Assembly (NCBI GenBank): GCA_905221615.1
Contig: CAJNDT010000581.1
Coordinates: 27,501-91,500, forward strand
DNA length: 64,000 nt
Direction of reading: 5' to 3'
Origin: Symbiodinium sp. CCMP2592
Taxonomy: Eukaryota > Sar > Dinophyceae > Suessiales > Symbiodiniaceae
The notes under the pieces are model-generated. The model was not told where the DNA came from and did no database searches. It saw only the letters and a list, made by a program, of their open reading frames with translations. The position numbers and the translations under genes are program-made. Positions 43,700 through 54,437 of this stretch are shown here, piece by piece; the first letter of the stretch is position 1; each line of letters starts with the position of its first letter.

Positions 43700-44088
43700 G
43701 AATTTCAACTACAATCGCCATCTGTAAAATATGTTATTCCGCGAAGTGCTTACTGACGGACCCTGTGAGGGTTGCCTGTCACGGCGGTCCCGAACCCCTA
43801 AAGCGTGCATGGGTCTCTCACGAGTGCCCGAGGTCTTCATGGGGTGCCTGAAAGCTTGAACAAGGTGGGGACGCGGGTCGGTATCATTGTATGCCGCATA
43901 GCTTAGATAAGAGTAGATTAGGGTAGGTTCGATTAGAAAAAGACTTGGGGAGGAGGGACTGGGACGAAAGCTAGAAGCGTTATCCAGCGAGGCGTTGCCA
44001 ACGAAGCCAAGCATGCATACATGTTAACGGCTCGGTTTTTTACGCAGAAGCGGCTAAATACAATAAAGCGCCTCATCTCAAATTTGGC
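43700..44088. other. spacer
   Basis: No gene recognised. It contains short frames only. Confidence 0.4.
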
Positions 44089-44090
44089 GG

Positions 44091-44280
44091 GGGCTGCAAG
44101 CAGCTCGTCACAATGACTCCCACCCGGCACTTCAAGAAAAGATTGTCGTCTGGATCTGCAAACAGTGCATCTGGCCAGGGCTGCAAGCAGCTCGTCAAAA
44201 TGACTCCCACCTGGCACTTCAAGAAAAGAGTGTCGTTGCCGGGGCTGCAAGCAGCTCGTCAATATGACTCCCACCCGGCT
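44091..44280. repeat. imperfect tandem repeat, three copies
   Basis: GGGCTGCAAGCAGCTCGTCA starts copies at 44,091, at about 44,178 and at about 44,241, each followed by a TGACTCCCACCNGGC segment. Spacing is 87 and 63 bp. It lies immediately 3' of the gene at 44,287-45,482. Confidence 0.8.
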
Positions 44281-44286
44281 TGCCAC

Positions 44287-45482
44287 TCACTGGCCCATCT
44301 CTGCCTCCTGCATTCGGCCGCCGTCAACCAAGCTGAAATGCCTGGCCGACCCACCCATGATGGGCGACGAATACAACAATAACGCCGATGAACGCATCAG
44401 ACCAACCGTGTGATCGAAGAAGTAGGTGCGTTCCAGCTGCAGCGACGCCTTGTGCAAAAGGCGTAGCCACCCTCCCTGAACCAGGAAGAGCTTGGCACCA
44501 ATGGCCCGCCTGAAGGAGATCGAGTTGGCGTCCGTGATCTCCTTCCCTGTCAGCGGGTCCAGCGGCTTGCACTTCCTCTTCGTGCTAGGAAGGCGTCGGT
44601 AAGCCAATTGATAACCACACAGTCCGGCCTGGCGGGCAAACTCTGGGAACGCCTCGATGTTGCTTGTGAGCGCCTGCATGCTTTCCAAAGTCGACGCTGT
44701 AAACAAGAAGCAAGAATCCTCAGCCACGAAGAACCACTCATGATCACTCAGTCCATGAATACTCAAACAGTGTAGGATGTATGGGAGCCCAAAAAAGTCC
44801 AAGCTGTTCGGGCTCTGTTTGCATTCTGCACCTTAAGACGTGCCATGAGGTCCGCGGCATGCTTGGATGTCGGATCCAACCCCCTCACCAAGTGAACATC
44901 CAAGCCCATGTCCAAGCATCGTTTCGCACAGATGTCGCAGTGCGTGTAGGCATCCGGATTGAAGCTGTGAAACATAAACAGGGTCGGCCTCTTGGCTGTG
45001 GCTGTCTGTACCTTAAAGCTGCGGATGGCCTCCATGATGTCTTCCTCCGGCCAGCATACAGCCCAAGCATCCGCCACAGTGCAGCCGAGGGCTTCCACGA
45101 ACGGCTTCCAACTGGCATGGATCTGCCGATCATCTATCTGGCAGAAGATAGAATCGGCCTCGGCAGCAGCGGCCTCAGCGGCAGCAGCCTCCCTTTCCGC
45201 CTGGGCCTCTGCCTCAACATTTTCTTCAAACCAGATGGAGCGCTTCCTCGGTTGGTTCTTGCTCTTTGCGGCAGGGGCCTCTGGCTCTGCAGACTGTCTA
45301 GATGATGAGGAGGGCTGCTCTCTGCCGGCCATTGCCGCATCAACTTCTTCCTTGATGTCTTGCATTTCTGCAGCCAGCTTCTCTGCCTTTGGCGGCCGTG
45401 CACGTCTCTGTATATGCCGCTCCTTTCGTGCAGCAATCTGCTCCTCCGTCACATTGCCCTCTCGGAAATCTTTGCGAGACAT
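44287..45482 (-). CDS. unrecognised protein in two overlapping frames, candidate -1 frameshift
   Basis: Start context CCACCATGTCT at 45,482. Frame 1 encodes 239 residues: a basic, coiled N-terminus (MSRKDFREGNVTEEQIAARKERHIQRRARP); a Ser/Pro linker; RKRSIWFEENVEAEAQAERE and an Ala/Glu helix; then a globular region (TLFMFHSFNPDAYTHC, DMGLDVHLVRGLDP). It would end at 44,763. Frame 2, in the -1 register, continues with LPYILHCLSIHGLSDHEWFF, VAEDSCFLF and a further 130 residues to 44,287. The overlap contains T TTT TTG (44,796-44,790) in the phase a eukaryotic -1 slippery site requires. The two halves read as one globular domain reminiscent of a glycosyltransferase-like fold; this is a weak impression. 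A one-base indel in the T run would give the same picture. The frameshifted product would be about 398 residues. Confidence 0.6.
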
Positions 45483-46214
45483 GGTGGCAGAATGGAGGGC
45501 AAAAAATTACACAACTTGTTTTGTTCAATCATTATGACTAGAAAAAGTTCTGTTCCAATGGCATTATGACACAAACTGCTACCCTTGACGTTAAGTAACT
45601 TACATGAACTTACATTGATTTACATATGAACCACACACTTAAAACTTACAGGCGGCACATGACCAAAGTGCTGTTGAGAGCTCTTCAGGAAACGGCGAAC
45701 ATTAGGATGCCCACGAGATACGGGTCGCTTCAGCTTCTGTTGAAAGAGGTTGGAGCAGAGCTGCATATGCACAAACATACCATAAATACATGTATATATC
45801 ATGCCTAGAAGCCAATGGCCTCGGGTCGGGCGCCCCAGATAGAACAAGTACACGACATCACAAGCATCGTTGGGAATGTCGTGGGTCCCTATCGGAGCTA
45901 GCAAGCGCACATCGCGAACATCATTGGAGGCGACCTGGAGCCCAATCCGAGCCAACAAGCCCGCATCACGAGCATCATTGGGAGCTTCTTGGGGCCAACA
46001 AATGCGCATCATGAGCATCATCGGGGAGCCGTTTTTCCACTCGGAAGCGGTCCGAAGCACCACATTCAAACACCCCAAAACGGACCCGGCGGGGGACCGC
46101 CGAAAACCAGCACCAGGTGGGGGATAGCCCCGAATACGCGCAAAAAATGCCCACCTGGCCGGTTGATAAGGAACTCAGCTAGCCACGGAGGCTAGCTTTC
46201 GTGATAAGTTTTTC
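45483..46214. other. spacer with GCATCATTGGGAG minisatellite
   Basis: At 45,856-46,025 there are about four diverged copies of a 43-58-bp unit around CGCATCACGAGCATCATTGG. Otherwise nothing recognised. Confidence 0.6.
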
Positions 46215-46560
46215 AATGTAGTATGGAGTATCGTACCGTACGGTGTAGTAGCCTTTCGTAGTGTCGCATACCATACTATATTACTATACTTTGCCATAAA
46301 ATACTACGGTATGGTATAGTTTAGTACAAGGGAAGAGATACCACCTGTGTGTTTTCGATTTTCCGGACACTGCGCTACATTACATCACATGTTTTTGTTT
46401 AGGTTCCAATCTCCGCTCGTGCTATATCTTTAGAGCTTTGTTGTGATATGCGGTAGCATAGTATCTTAATGCCACGATACTATGCTGTAATGTATTATCT
46501 TCATTCGTACTGTATTGTACTAAACAATAGCATGTTGTACTATACGGGGTTATGCTACAT
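46215..46560. repeat. degenerate TAGTA/TACTA tract
   Basis: Pentamer-built sequence like that at 43.3-43.7 kb. It lies between the gene ending at 45.5 kb and the quasi-RRM gene. Confidence 0.75.
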
Positions 46561-47837
46561 TATGTTGAGTTCTCTCCTGCTGTGTCGTAGGTAGGTGGGC
46601 CTTTCGTATGTACCTGTACGTAAACTGGTCGCATGTGTCGCGACGATTTAAAAGCCGGCTCTGGCTCCAGCATCGATTTTCGAACCAAGCCAAGCCGAGC
46701 ATTCAGCACTCCTAGTGAATGTATACATGGAAACACAGTTACATACAAGTAACAAGTATGTACATACATAGACACGTATGCGCATGCATACCTATCTGTA
46801 CGGACGTGTCAAAACGTATGCATACACGGGTCCGAGAGGACTCAGGACTCCTGAGGACAGATCCGTGTCTAGCCTGTTAATATTGTTGCCGGGTCGGCCC
46901 TCAGCGGATTATAGCATTCGCGCGCTCCCAGCCCACATGCAGTCACTGCCCAATCTGCTTTGCGCATGCTCCTCCGTCGGAGATTGTTCGAGAGTCCCAG
47001 CAGTCAACTGTTCTGATGGAACGATGTTGGGGCACACTCACAAGGCTTGTACGCAGCGAGCCTGCGGAAACTCTGATAATTGCAGGCGCTCTCGCCTAGG
47101 ACAGCGCAAAGCCAACAAGTGCCAGGAGAGACTGCAAGACCTTGATATCCTGCTGATTGCCAATCCCTGCATGATCGATGGGGTGGCCACCACTCCGCGA
47201 ACTCTGGATTCCGCACCAGAAGACTCAAGAACAAAGAGGCTTCAGGCTGCGCACCTGGACTTCTGCACTTGGCACGAAGAGACTGCAAGGTGGCCCTGTG
47301 GTAAGGCCAGTACTCAAGTCCTCCGTCTCCTGGACGGCTCAGCTGCTCAGCTCTGGGATGCTACAGTTATTCAGATGCATGTGTCTGGCAAGCAGAAAGC
47401 ACGACCCGAGGGACCAGGACAGCATCTTTTTCTGCAACATTCGCGCAACCCCTCCATCCCCTTGTTGAAATCGGCTTACATTAGATGTTGGTGTGACAAG
47501 TGTGGCTTGCCGCTCGTCGGGGACCTTCGCAAAATTGCTCAGCTGGGTGGCCAGGCTGACCATCGCGCTGTTCAGTAAACATGATGCTAGTACAATTGGA
47601 GTATGTGAAGCGGCTTTAGTAGCAGAACTGGTATAGCCGGCATAGTCTAATCAATAAACAACAGTGGTCATTGAAGCCAAAACAGGATGGTCACATGTCC
47701 CGTGGACTGTCCCAAGAGTCCCGGCTTACAGGAGCGGGCATGCGAAAAGCTCTCAGAAATCTAGACGCTGCAATGGGAGAGAAGGAATCCATCACCGGGA
47801 AAAGGAAATCGCGAACTTGCAGGATGCTCATCTGCAA
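46561..47837. other. no confident gene; one 266-codon plus-strand frame
   Basis: The longest frame (46,778-47,578, plus) has no family motif and begins in microsatellite-like ATGCATAC sequence. It runs against the strand of all neighbours, so I do not call it a gene. Downstream exons of a minus-strand gene are possible but unsupported. Confidence 0.35.
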
Positions 47838-49870
47838 CTAGATCTCACTGAAATCCTTGACGTCCCCCAAGGTATCCTCTGACTCTTCACCATAGACGAA
47901 TACTTCGATGTAGCGGTTCCCCACCCACTTGTGGTTCAGTGCCTTCTGGGCTGTCTCTGCATCCTTTCGGCTACGCATCTGGACAACGGCCTGTCCCGAA
48001 GGCCGGCCGTTTGCTTTCGGCAGAAGAAGGGCCGATCCGGGCTCGTCATGAATCAAATCTGCGACATCGTGTTGTGCAAAGAAGGCCAAGACATCCTGGA
48101 CGGTGACACTGAAGGGCAGGCCTCTCAGACGAAGCGCTGCGATGCCACTTTTGTCGTCCCTGTTCTCCTTGCCCTCGCTGAGCTCCTCCACAGCTGCGTT
48201 GCGGCCGGCAAAGGGGTGTGCCTGCGGATGAAGATGTGCATGGCTTCTCAAGGATGCGCCATCCGGAGCCTTGCTCTTCTTGGCACCTTTCTGCGCACCC
48301 TCTCCCCAGGACATGTTCGGATTCCACGGCGAGAAGGACGGCCATGAGTAGTCCGGCCAGCCACCGCCTGGTGGAAACTGGCTGAAGTCCAACATCGGCA
48401 TCATTGGGTCGTGCCCAGGGGCACCGGCATATGGCGGCCAGCCAACGTTGGGGAAGTTCTCCAGGTCTAGCGGGTTGTTCCCACGATGCTGTGCAGGGGT
48501 TCCCCAATCGCTCGGGGTAGCCATGCAGAAGTGGCTGTGAGCGGATGGAGCCTTCCCTGTTGGTGAGGTCATCCGCCGGTCTGGTGTCTGAGGCTCCGGA
48601 TTGGAGAGGTTGGGCAAGTTGGGGTTGGGGCCCAAGCCCCAACTCAAAGTCTCAGACCCCAGCATCGGAATCGAAGCCACTTCGGCACCTTCCTCAGGGA
48701 AGTCTGTATTCAGCCAATGCACCTTCTCACAGCCCTTAGGCCCATCAATCAGGAATTCGTTGGGGAAGCGCGCGAGGAAGTGCTTGAGGCCCAGGTTGGC
48801 TCTGCGAAGGTAGGCCCGGGACTGGTCCGAAAGTGCAATGCCTAACATGCTCAGCAAGATCTGCTGTCGATCCGGGCCGCTCATGTGAAGCCGACACTCT
48901 TCGAGAACTCTCTCCTTCTCCTCCTGGTCGCTGCAAGCGTCCATCACTGCCTCAGGCGAGAAAAGAAAGCTAGACCAGAATCTAGAAGCTCCGCCCCACA
49001 GAAAGAGAGAAAGAGAGACTGCGTGCGAGGCGCCGCGGCCAGGGTTGGCTCCTTGAGGAGATCGTCTGCCTTCCTCCTGCCACGGCGGTCGGCGCAGGCC
49101 AGGACCTCGATGTAGCGGTTCTCCATCTGCTTCTTGTGCAGCGCATCTCGGCACTTGTGGGCAGCCTGAGGCGAAACAAAAAACACTCGTGCAAAGCCCG
49201 AAGGCCGTCCATCGCGGTTTGAGAGAAGGCGGATATTGTCCCTCACCGGGCTGAGAAATCTCGCGTGATCTCCCAAGAAATTCATCACGTCAGCAATGGT
49301 TGCACGGAAGGGGAGGCCACGAAGCTGGACAGAGGAAGGGTTCAAGTTGTCGTCGTCTCCGACAATAGCATTTGCTTCCTTGGAAGTCAACCTGTTCTCT
49401 GTCTTTTCAATCTTGAGTCCATTAGGGTCTTCGCCTACGATCGGCCCCGGTCCGTTCAGCACAGGGCCAGGTGGTGCCGGAGCGGGAAGCGTCGGAACCG
49501 TGGAAGTGGTGTTCAGAGAGAGTTTCTCTTTCTCTGGCGGCCGCTTTTCTTCTGCGCTTGGCTTCTCTGCCTGTGGGAGCATTCCCACGGTAAGCATCAC
49601 TCGCTCCTCCCCTTTGGGTCCCGACACCTCGAAGATGCCGTAACGCTGCAGCCAGGTGACCACACCTTCTGCATCTGTCTTGGAGCGGAGAGGTGCAGGC
49701 AGCCTAGAAAGAATCTCTGCCAAGGGTAAAGACTGACCCGGACATTGGCTCAGGCTTTGTAGGAGCTTCGCCAGGATCTCACCTTCACTGGGCAGCTCAT
49801 CTCCCCCGCCCGAGAGCGAAGAGGCGTCCTTTTCAGGCTCGCCGGTCAAACGGCTCTGCTTGTCGCCCAT
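47838..49870 (-). CDS. quasi-RRM RNA-binding protein (hnRNP F/H, ESRP type), two exons, about 649 aa
   Basis: Exon 1 (49,870-49,034, 279 codons) and exon 2 (48,950-47,838) join in phase over an 83-bp GC-AG intron (48,951-49,033). The N-terminus holds a compact helical domain at about residues 30-98 (GEILAKLLQSLSQCPGQSLP, YGIFEVSG) resembling a winged-helix fold. RRM 1 is at about residues 180-260 (VQLRGLPFRATIADVMNFL, GRPSGFARVFF, RYIEVL). The Pro/Trp/Gly-rich middle (NVGWPPYAGAPG) is likely disordered. RRM 2 is near the C-terminus (LRLRGLPFSVTVQDVLAFF, GRPSGQAVVQM, RYIEVFVYG). LRGLPF with RYIEVF is typical of quasi-RRMs in hnRNP F/H and ESRP/Fusilli, which bind G-tracts and regulate splicing; the target here is unknown. 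No interruption seen. An upstream in-frame ATG at 49,888 is an alternative start. Confidence 0.85.
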
Positions 49871-50038
49871 TGCGTGTCGCCCCCGCAATGGTAAAACCCT
49901 GACTGCACCCCAATGCTGCCCCTTCCAGTACCAGTACCATCTATTATGTGCGGTCGCCTGAGGCGCGTGCTAAGAGCAAACTTGTGAAGTGCATGCTTCG
50001 TTTGTCTGTTGCACTGGCTCTCGCCAGGCCGACTGCAA

Positions 50039-53000
50039 GGAAAAAACAAGTTCTCGATGCGCCCACAGCTGCAGCCAGGATGCCATCAACCAACAAGAAT
50101 ACGGAGGATGCAGGCTGGTTCTTGCTGTCACAACTCGCTGCCAAGGGAACAAGGCAGAATCTTCCGGCCTTGAGCTCCTGAGTTCCAGAGAGGAGCCTCT
50201 GGTTGCGCCGGGGCCTCAGAAGCTGAGAATTTCTTACCTGGCTCCTAAAACCCAATGTTTTTGGGCTCCAGGCACGTCTGTGATCTCCTGCTGGCTCAGC
50301 TCTCAGCTAAACATCGCAAACTCATTACTTGCCCCAGCCCGCGACTCCTCCAAGGCGTTCATGACATCTCCCATGCACCAGCCTGGAGAGCATCGTCATC
50401 ACGCGTTATCGGGTTTCGCCTGGAGCGGCTTCACAGTCGGCCCCCGCCCTGCTGGCCATCGACCACCCAGGAGTCTCCACTCAGGCCATACACGGTCACC
50501 TGCGCGTACAGGACAGACACTCATTGATCATCCGCACCCGGCTTGCTTGCGGCCTTCACGGTCATGGTCTGAAGCTTGAGAGGGAGGCCGCGGGCTGTGC
50601 CGGGGAATGCCAGGATGCTACCAGAACCAAGCACCCTCCGATGAAACCGAAACGGCCAACGGTCAGCCAGTTCAAAGAGAAGCTGAGAATACATGCTGGC
50701 ATTGTGCAGTGCGAGAAGGAATGAGTTAAGATCTGCGAATGGAAACGTGGATGCGCGGGATGAGATCAAGCCCACATCCAGTCCAGGAGCCATGCAGTTC
50801 ACTTTCAAAGCTGTTCTGAAGCATTAAGCTCGCTCTTTTTCCAAGAAATGTCGGGCAACGGCAACTGACATCAGGCCACGGACGATGAAACTCCATCCGC
50901 AATGGCGGACCGCCCACCTTGCCTTCTTTACATATCTAACCTGGTGCTTGCCCAAACATGGCAATTGACCCGACTAGCACGATTCAATTTCTTCGCACGT
51001 GCAAACACTATGAAGCCAGCTTGCCAGAGCATCTCTGTGATGGGCGAGGCCACAACGACGTGTACCCAGAAAGTCCGTCGTTTTCGAGCAAAGGAGGTCC
51101 AACAGGGACTGTCGGACAGTCCCTGTTGGACTCCTTTGCTCGAAGACGACGGACTTTCTGGGTACCGCGCTACGAAGACGCTGCTAGGAGAGCTGGACAT
51201 TGCCAGCTTCGCCAAGCTAAAGGCTAGGCTTGCGAACTGGAGCTGCAAGATCTCCGTGAGGTGGCTTGTTGAACCACTGCTTCAGGCATTTCTGGAGGGG
51301 TGGGCATTCTGCCCAACGTCTTCGTTCCTTCGTGATGCACAGTCTTGCTTCGACCCTACACCTTGAGGCATGGGACCGAGAACGGCAGCCCCAGTCCGCA
51401 ACTAGAAACAACTCCATTGCAGGCATCAAGCAGTTACCATGAGCCTCACACCTGCTATCAGATGCTATCAGCAGGCTACATACATCTCCTCATCAGATTA
51501 TCTCGTAGTGCCTCACTTCATCGAGCGCTGACCTCGCATAGCTCTGGTACGGGAACCAAAGCTGCACGTTGTTTGCTACGGTGTTGGCAGCCCTCAATTC
51601 AAGCCTCTTTCGTCTGAGAGCTGGGCGCCCGCAGCAGCAGAGCTCGGTGATCTGAACAGCATCGACATCTACTTTGCTTTGTAAGATGAAAATGTGCCTG
51701 TGCCGAAAATGCTCAGGCTGAAGCCCATGCCCACCATCCCCATTCCTGCCCGCAGTGCATGTGCTCCTGGCCGGCAAAGGTTAAAAGAAGCTGAAGGCCT
51801 TAAATGAATACAAAGCTTGTAAAAACACCAAACAATCAGTTTGTAAACTCGGGAACACAAAAACTAAGCACCTCACACGACCTGCAAATCACTCCTCGCT
51901 CGCCGCGCTATCGGCTGCCTCGGCTGCCCTTGTCGCCTCCCGGACCGCGGAGCTTGGCAGGCTGAGCTGTAGTAACATGACATCCATTCCATACACTTCC
52001 ACCCAAATCGTGCGATTTCTCTTTCGCTCAAGACCAAAAACGGAACTGAAAAAGCAGGGCCGGGATGGTGTGAATTCCTCGCACTAGCTCAGCGACAGCC
52101 GGGGCATCCTAATTAATGGTTTCGTCTCCACCCGTCCCAGCATTGCTATGTCTCCCTTCTCCTATACACGCAGACTACACGGCAACACTTCCCAACCCCA
52201 CGGACTGCTACACCGAAAACCTCAACCCCCTTTGTACTTTACGTTGACTACACAGCAACGCAGCTCTACCCCATGAAGACTACAAAGGCAGACTCTGCAA
52301 CCCTACATAGCCATGTGTAACACACAGGTTCAAACGCTCATGACCAGAGGACTTCCACCGAACTTCCACGTGTGACTGCTTGCCCGTGAATGGGATTCAG
52401 GATTCAACACATCAATCAAGACAGCGGCCAGGACATTGTCGAATCAAGAACTCATTTTCTGCAACAGGTTCAACGTGTACAAGTACCAGCAGTTCAACAA
52501 GACGTACGATGGTTCGACCCTCCCTTGATTCCAAGACGGAGCTTTGGCCAAGATCCCACAGTGCGCATTCCATCCGACTTGATTGTTGTACCTCAATAAG
52601 ATAAGCAGTACATTCACGATCGAAATCGGGGAATCGCAATGGCAACTGGCCGGATCTTTCCAAGATGAAACTCAGGGAGACAAGCTGCAACAAGGGTGTT
52701 GAACCTGAATCCACAGCTGTGCTTTCGACTTTAAATTGGAATGAACCCTAGTTGGGCGAAACCACGTCGTGTGAGAAGAACAACTTCATCGGACCCGCTG
52801 ATGCGGAGCTCGCCTTTAGACACTCCAGGTATGCTCGCGCGAGGTCCCGTGTTGCCTGCTCGCTTCGAGGATGTCAGCTCATTCTCAAAGCATGGCTGTT
52901 TGAGTTGCTGGACGCCTGGGACACGGTTCCGCCTGACTTGGCCTTGATTAGGACAGCACTGACATGAAGACATGAACATGAACCATCAAAAAATGCACTC

Positions 53001-54437
53001 TGGGCGTCAGCATTGAAACTTCAATCGAAACTAAGGGATGCGCCAGCTTTTCGGCCCTGTCATCTCGGAACGCATGGAGCTCGTCACGGGGAAGGTCCAA
53101 CAACTTCTGATACTTTTCATGGTGCCTCCAGTCAACGCGACTTTCAATGCTGAGAGTTGCAAGGATCCAACACCGGCTACATGCCTAATTCACATACTGT
53201 GCAACCATCCAGCCTCCGCAAGTGTTCTGGAAGGAGCATCGCCTCATCCATTTGGGCTCTAGGATTGAGTTGCAGAGGCAAGCAAGTCCACGTGTCAGAA
53301 AGCGCTTGAATCGGCCCAGGGACGGCAAATGAGAGCAAAGTTGGCAAGGACTGCACACAACTACCTCGGCACGAAAGTGGCTCAGTGTTCAGGCACTGAC
53401 ATGATTGCAACCGGTCGCCATCCCTTTCATCCCAGCTCTATGCGAAGCACTTCAGAATCCTTGGGGGTCTTTCTTCGCTAGTATGTCCCACTGCGGAAAG
53501 AGGTCCGACAAACCCCCAAACACTTCTTGCATGAAATTGCCCCATCGGAGCATTCAGAACGACACTTCTTGCATGAAATTGCGCCATCGGAGCATTCATG
53601 AACGGCTCAAAACATTTATACCTGCAGCATGAGCTCGGCGGCAAGAGCCTGCATTGGAAACGCAGTCGAATCACAAGTCACGATGGCATCGATGCTGATT
53701 TGGGAATCTGACGTTCTCTAATTCAAGATCGTCGTGCATGCAGTTATCGGCCTCGCGGACAATCATACTCTGACTTTGACCACGGAACGTGTGGCGTGGC
53801 GCCGAGCGCCCTGCGCATTCGCGACCACCTTCAAGCACAACTGCTACAATTACAACGGTACCACAAGCTATTCATGTTGCCTGCATGCGAACCCCGTGAT
53901 GCCAAGAGAGTTGGAAGCACTTCCGCCTCCTTGACATGCCACAGTTTCATGTTAAAAGATTGCATCCGTCTGACATGGTCGCTTCCACTCAGTGCACCTG
54001 GCGCGGAATCCCATCGCGCCATTCCTAACTGTCTCCACGAACTTGCGGCAAGGCTTCTTCAGAAAATGTCCTGCCTCTTCGAGGGTACGTGCATCCGGGA
54101 TAAACCTGCCACTTTTAATCAACAACGCTGATGGGGCAGCAGTGCGGAGGCCAGCTGCAGGGCGGGGCACCGGAAGTTGCGCACTGCGCCTCCCGCGCAA
54201 TGCAACACCATTCTTAAGCCATCGTTCGACCTGGGTGACCACCGCAACGCAGACAGCAGGTTGACAGCTCATGGCAAAAACCATGTGCCCTGCCAGCCAA
54301 TGGTGCGAACGACAGCGAAGATGGTTTTCACCACAGCCAACCTCAGATCGAGCAGAAAACGATGCCAGCACTTGCAAGGCTTCACTCACTTCCGACCGAG
54401 GAGCGTGAAAAAGTCGTAGAAAGTCACACTGTCTCCG
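50039..54437. repeat. 4.4-kb tandem duplication, unit 1
   Basis: Matches 54,438-58,803 over its whole length with mostly single-base differences and a few indels (offset drifts between about 4,348 and 4,399 bp). No gene recognised inside. The longest frame (minus, 54,551-53,952) is interrupted by a one-base indel in the second unit, which argues against coding. It contains an internal 38-bp direct repeat (CTTCTTGCATGAAATTGC at about 53,524 and 53,563) and a hairpin not present in unit 2. Confidence 0.93.
51062..51165. repeat. 104-bp near-perfect palindrome in unit 1 only
   Basis: The left arm starts GTACCCAGAAAGTCCGTCGT and the right arm is its inverted copy ending ACGGACTTTCTGGGTAC. The arms are about 51 bp, differ by one substitution and one indel, and meet at ACTGTCGGACAGT. 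Unit 2 has only one, diverged arm at the matching site (about 55,445-55,520). Confidence 0.93.

Noticed and set aside
46778-47578. 266-codon plus-strand frame
   Set aside because: No motif, the opposite strand to all neighbours, and a start in repeat-like sequence.
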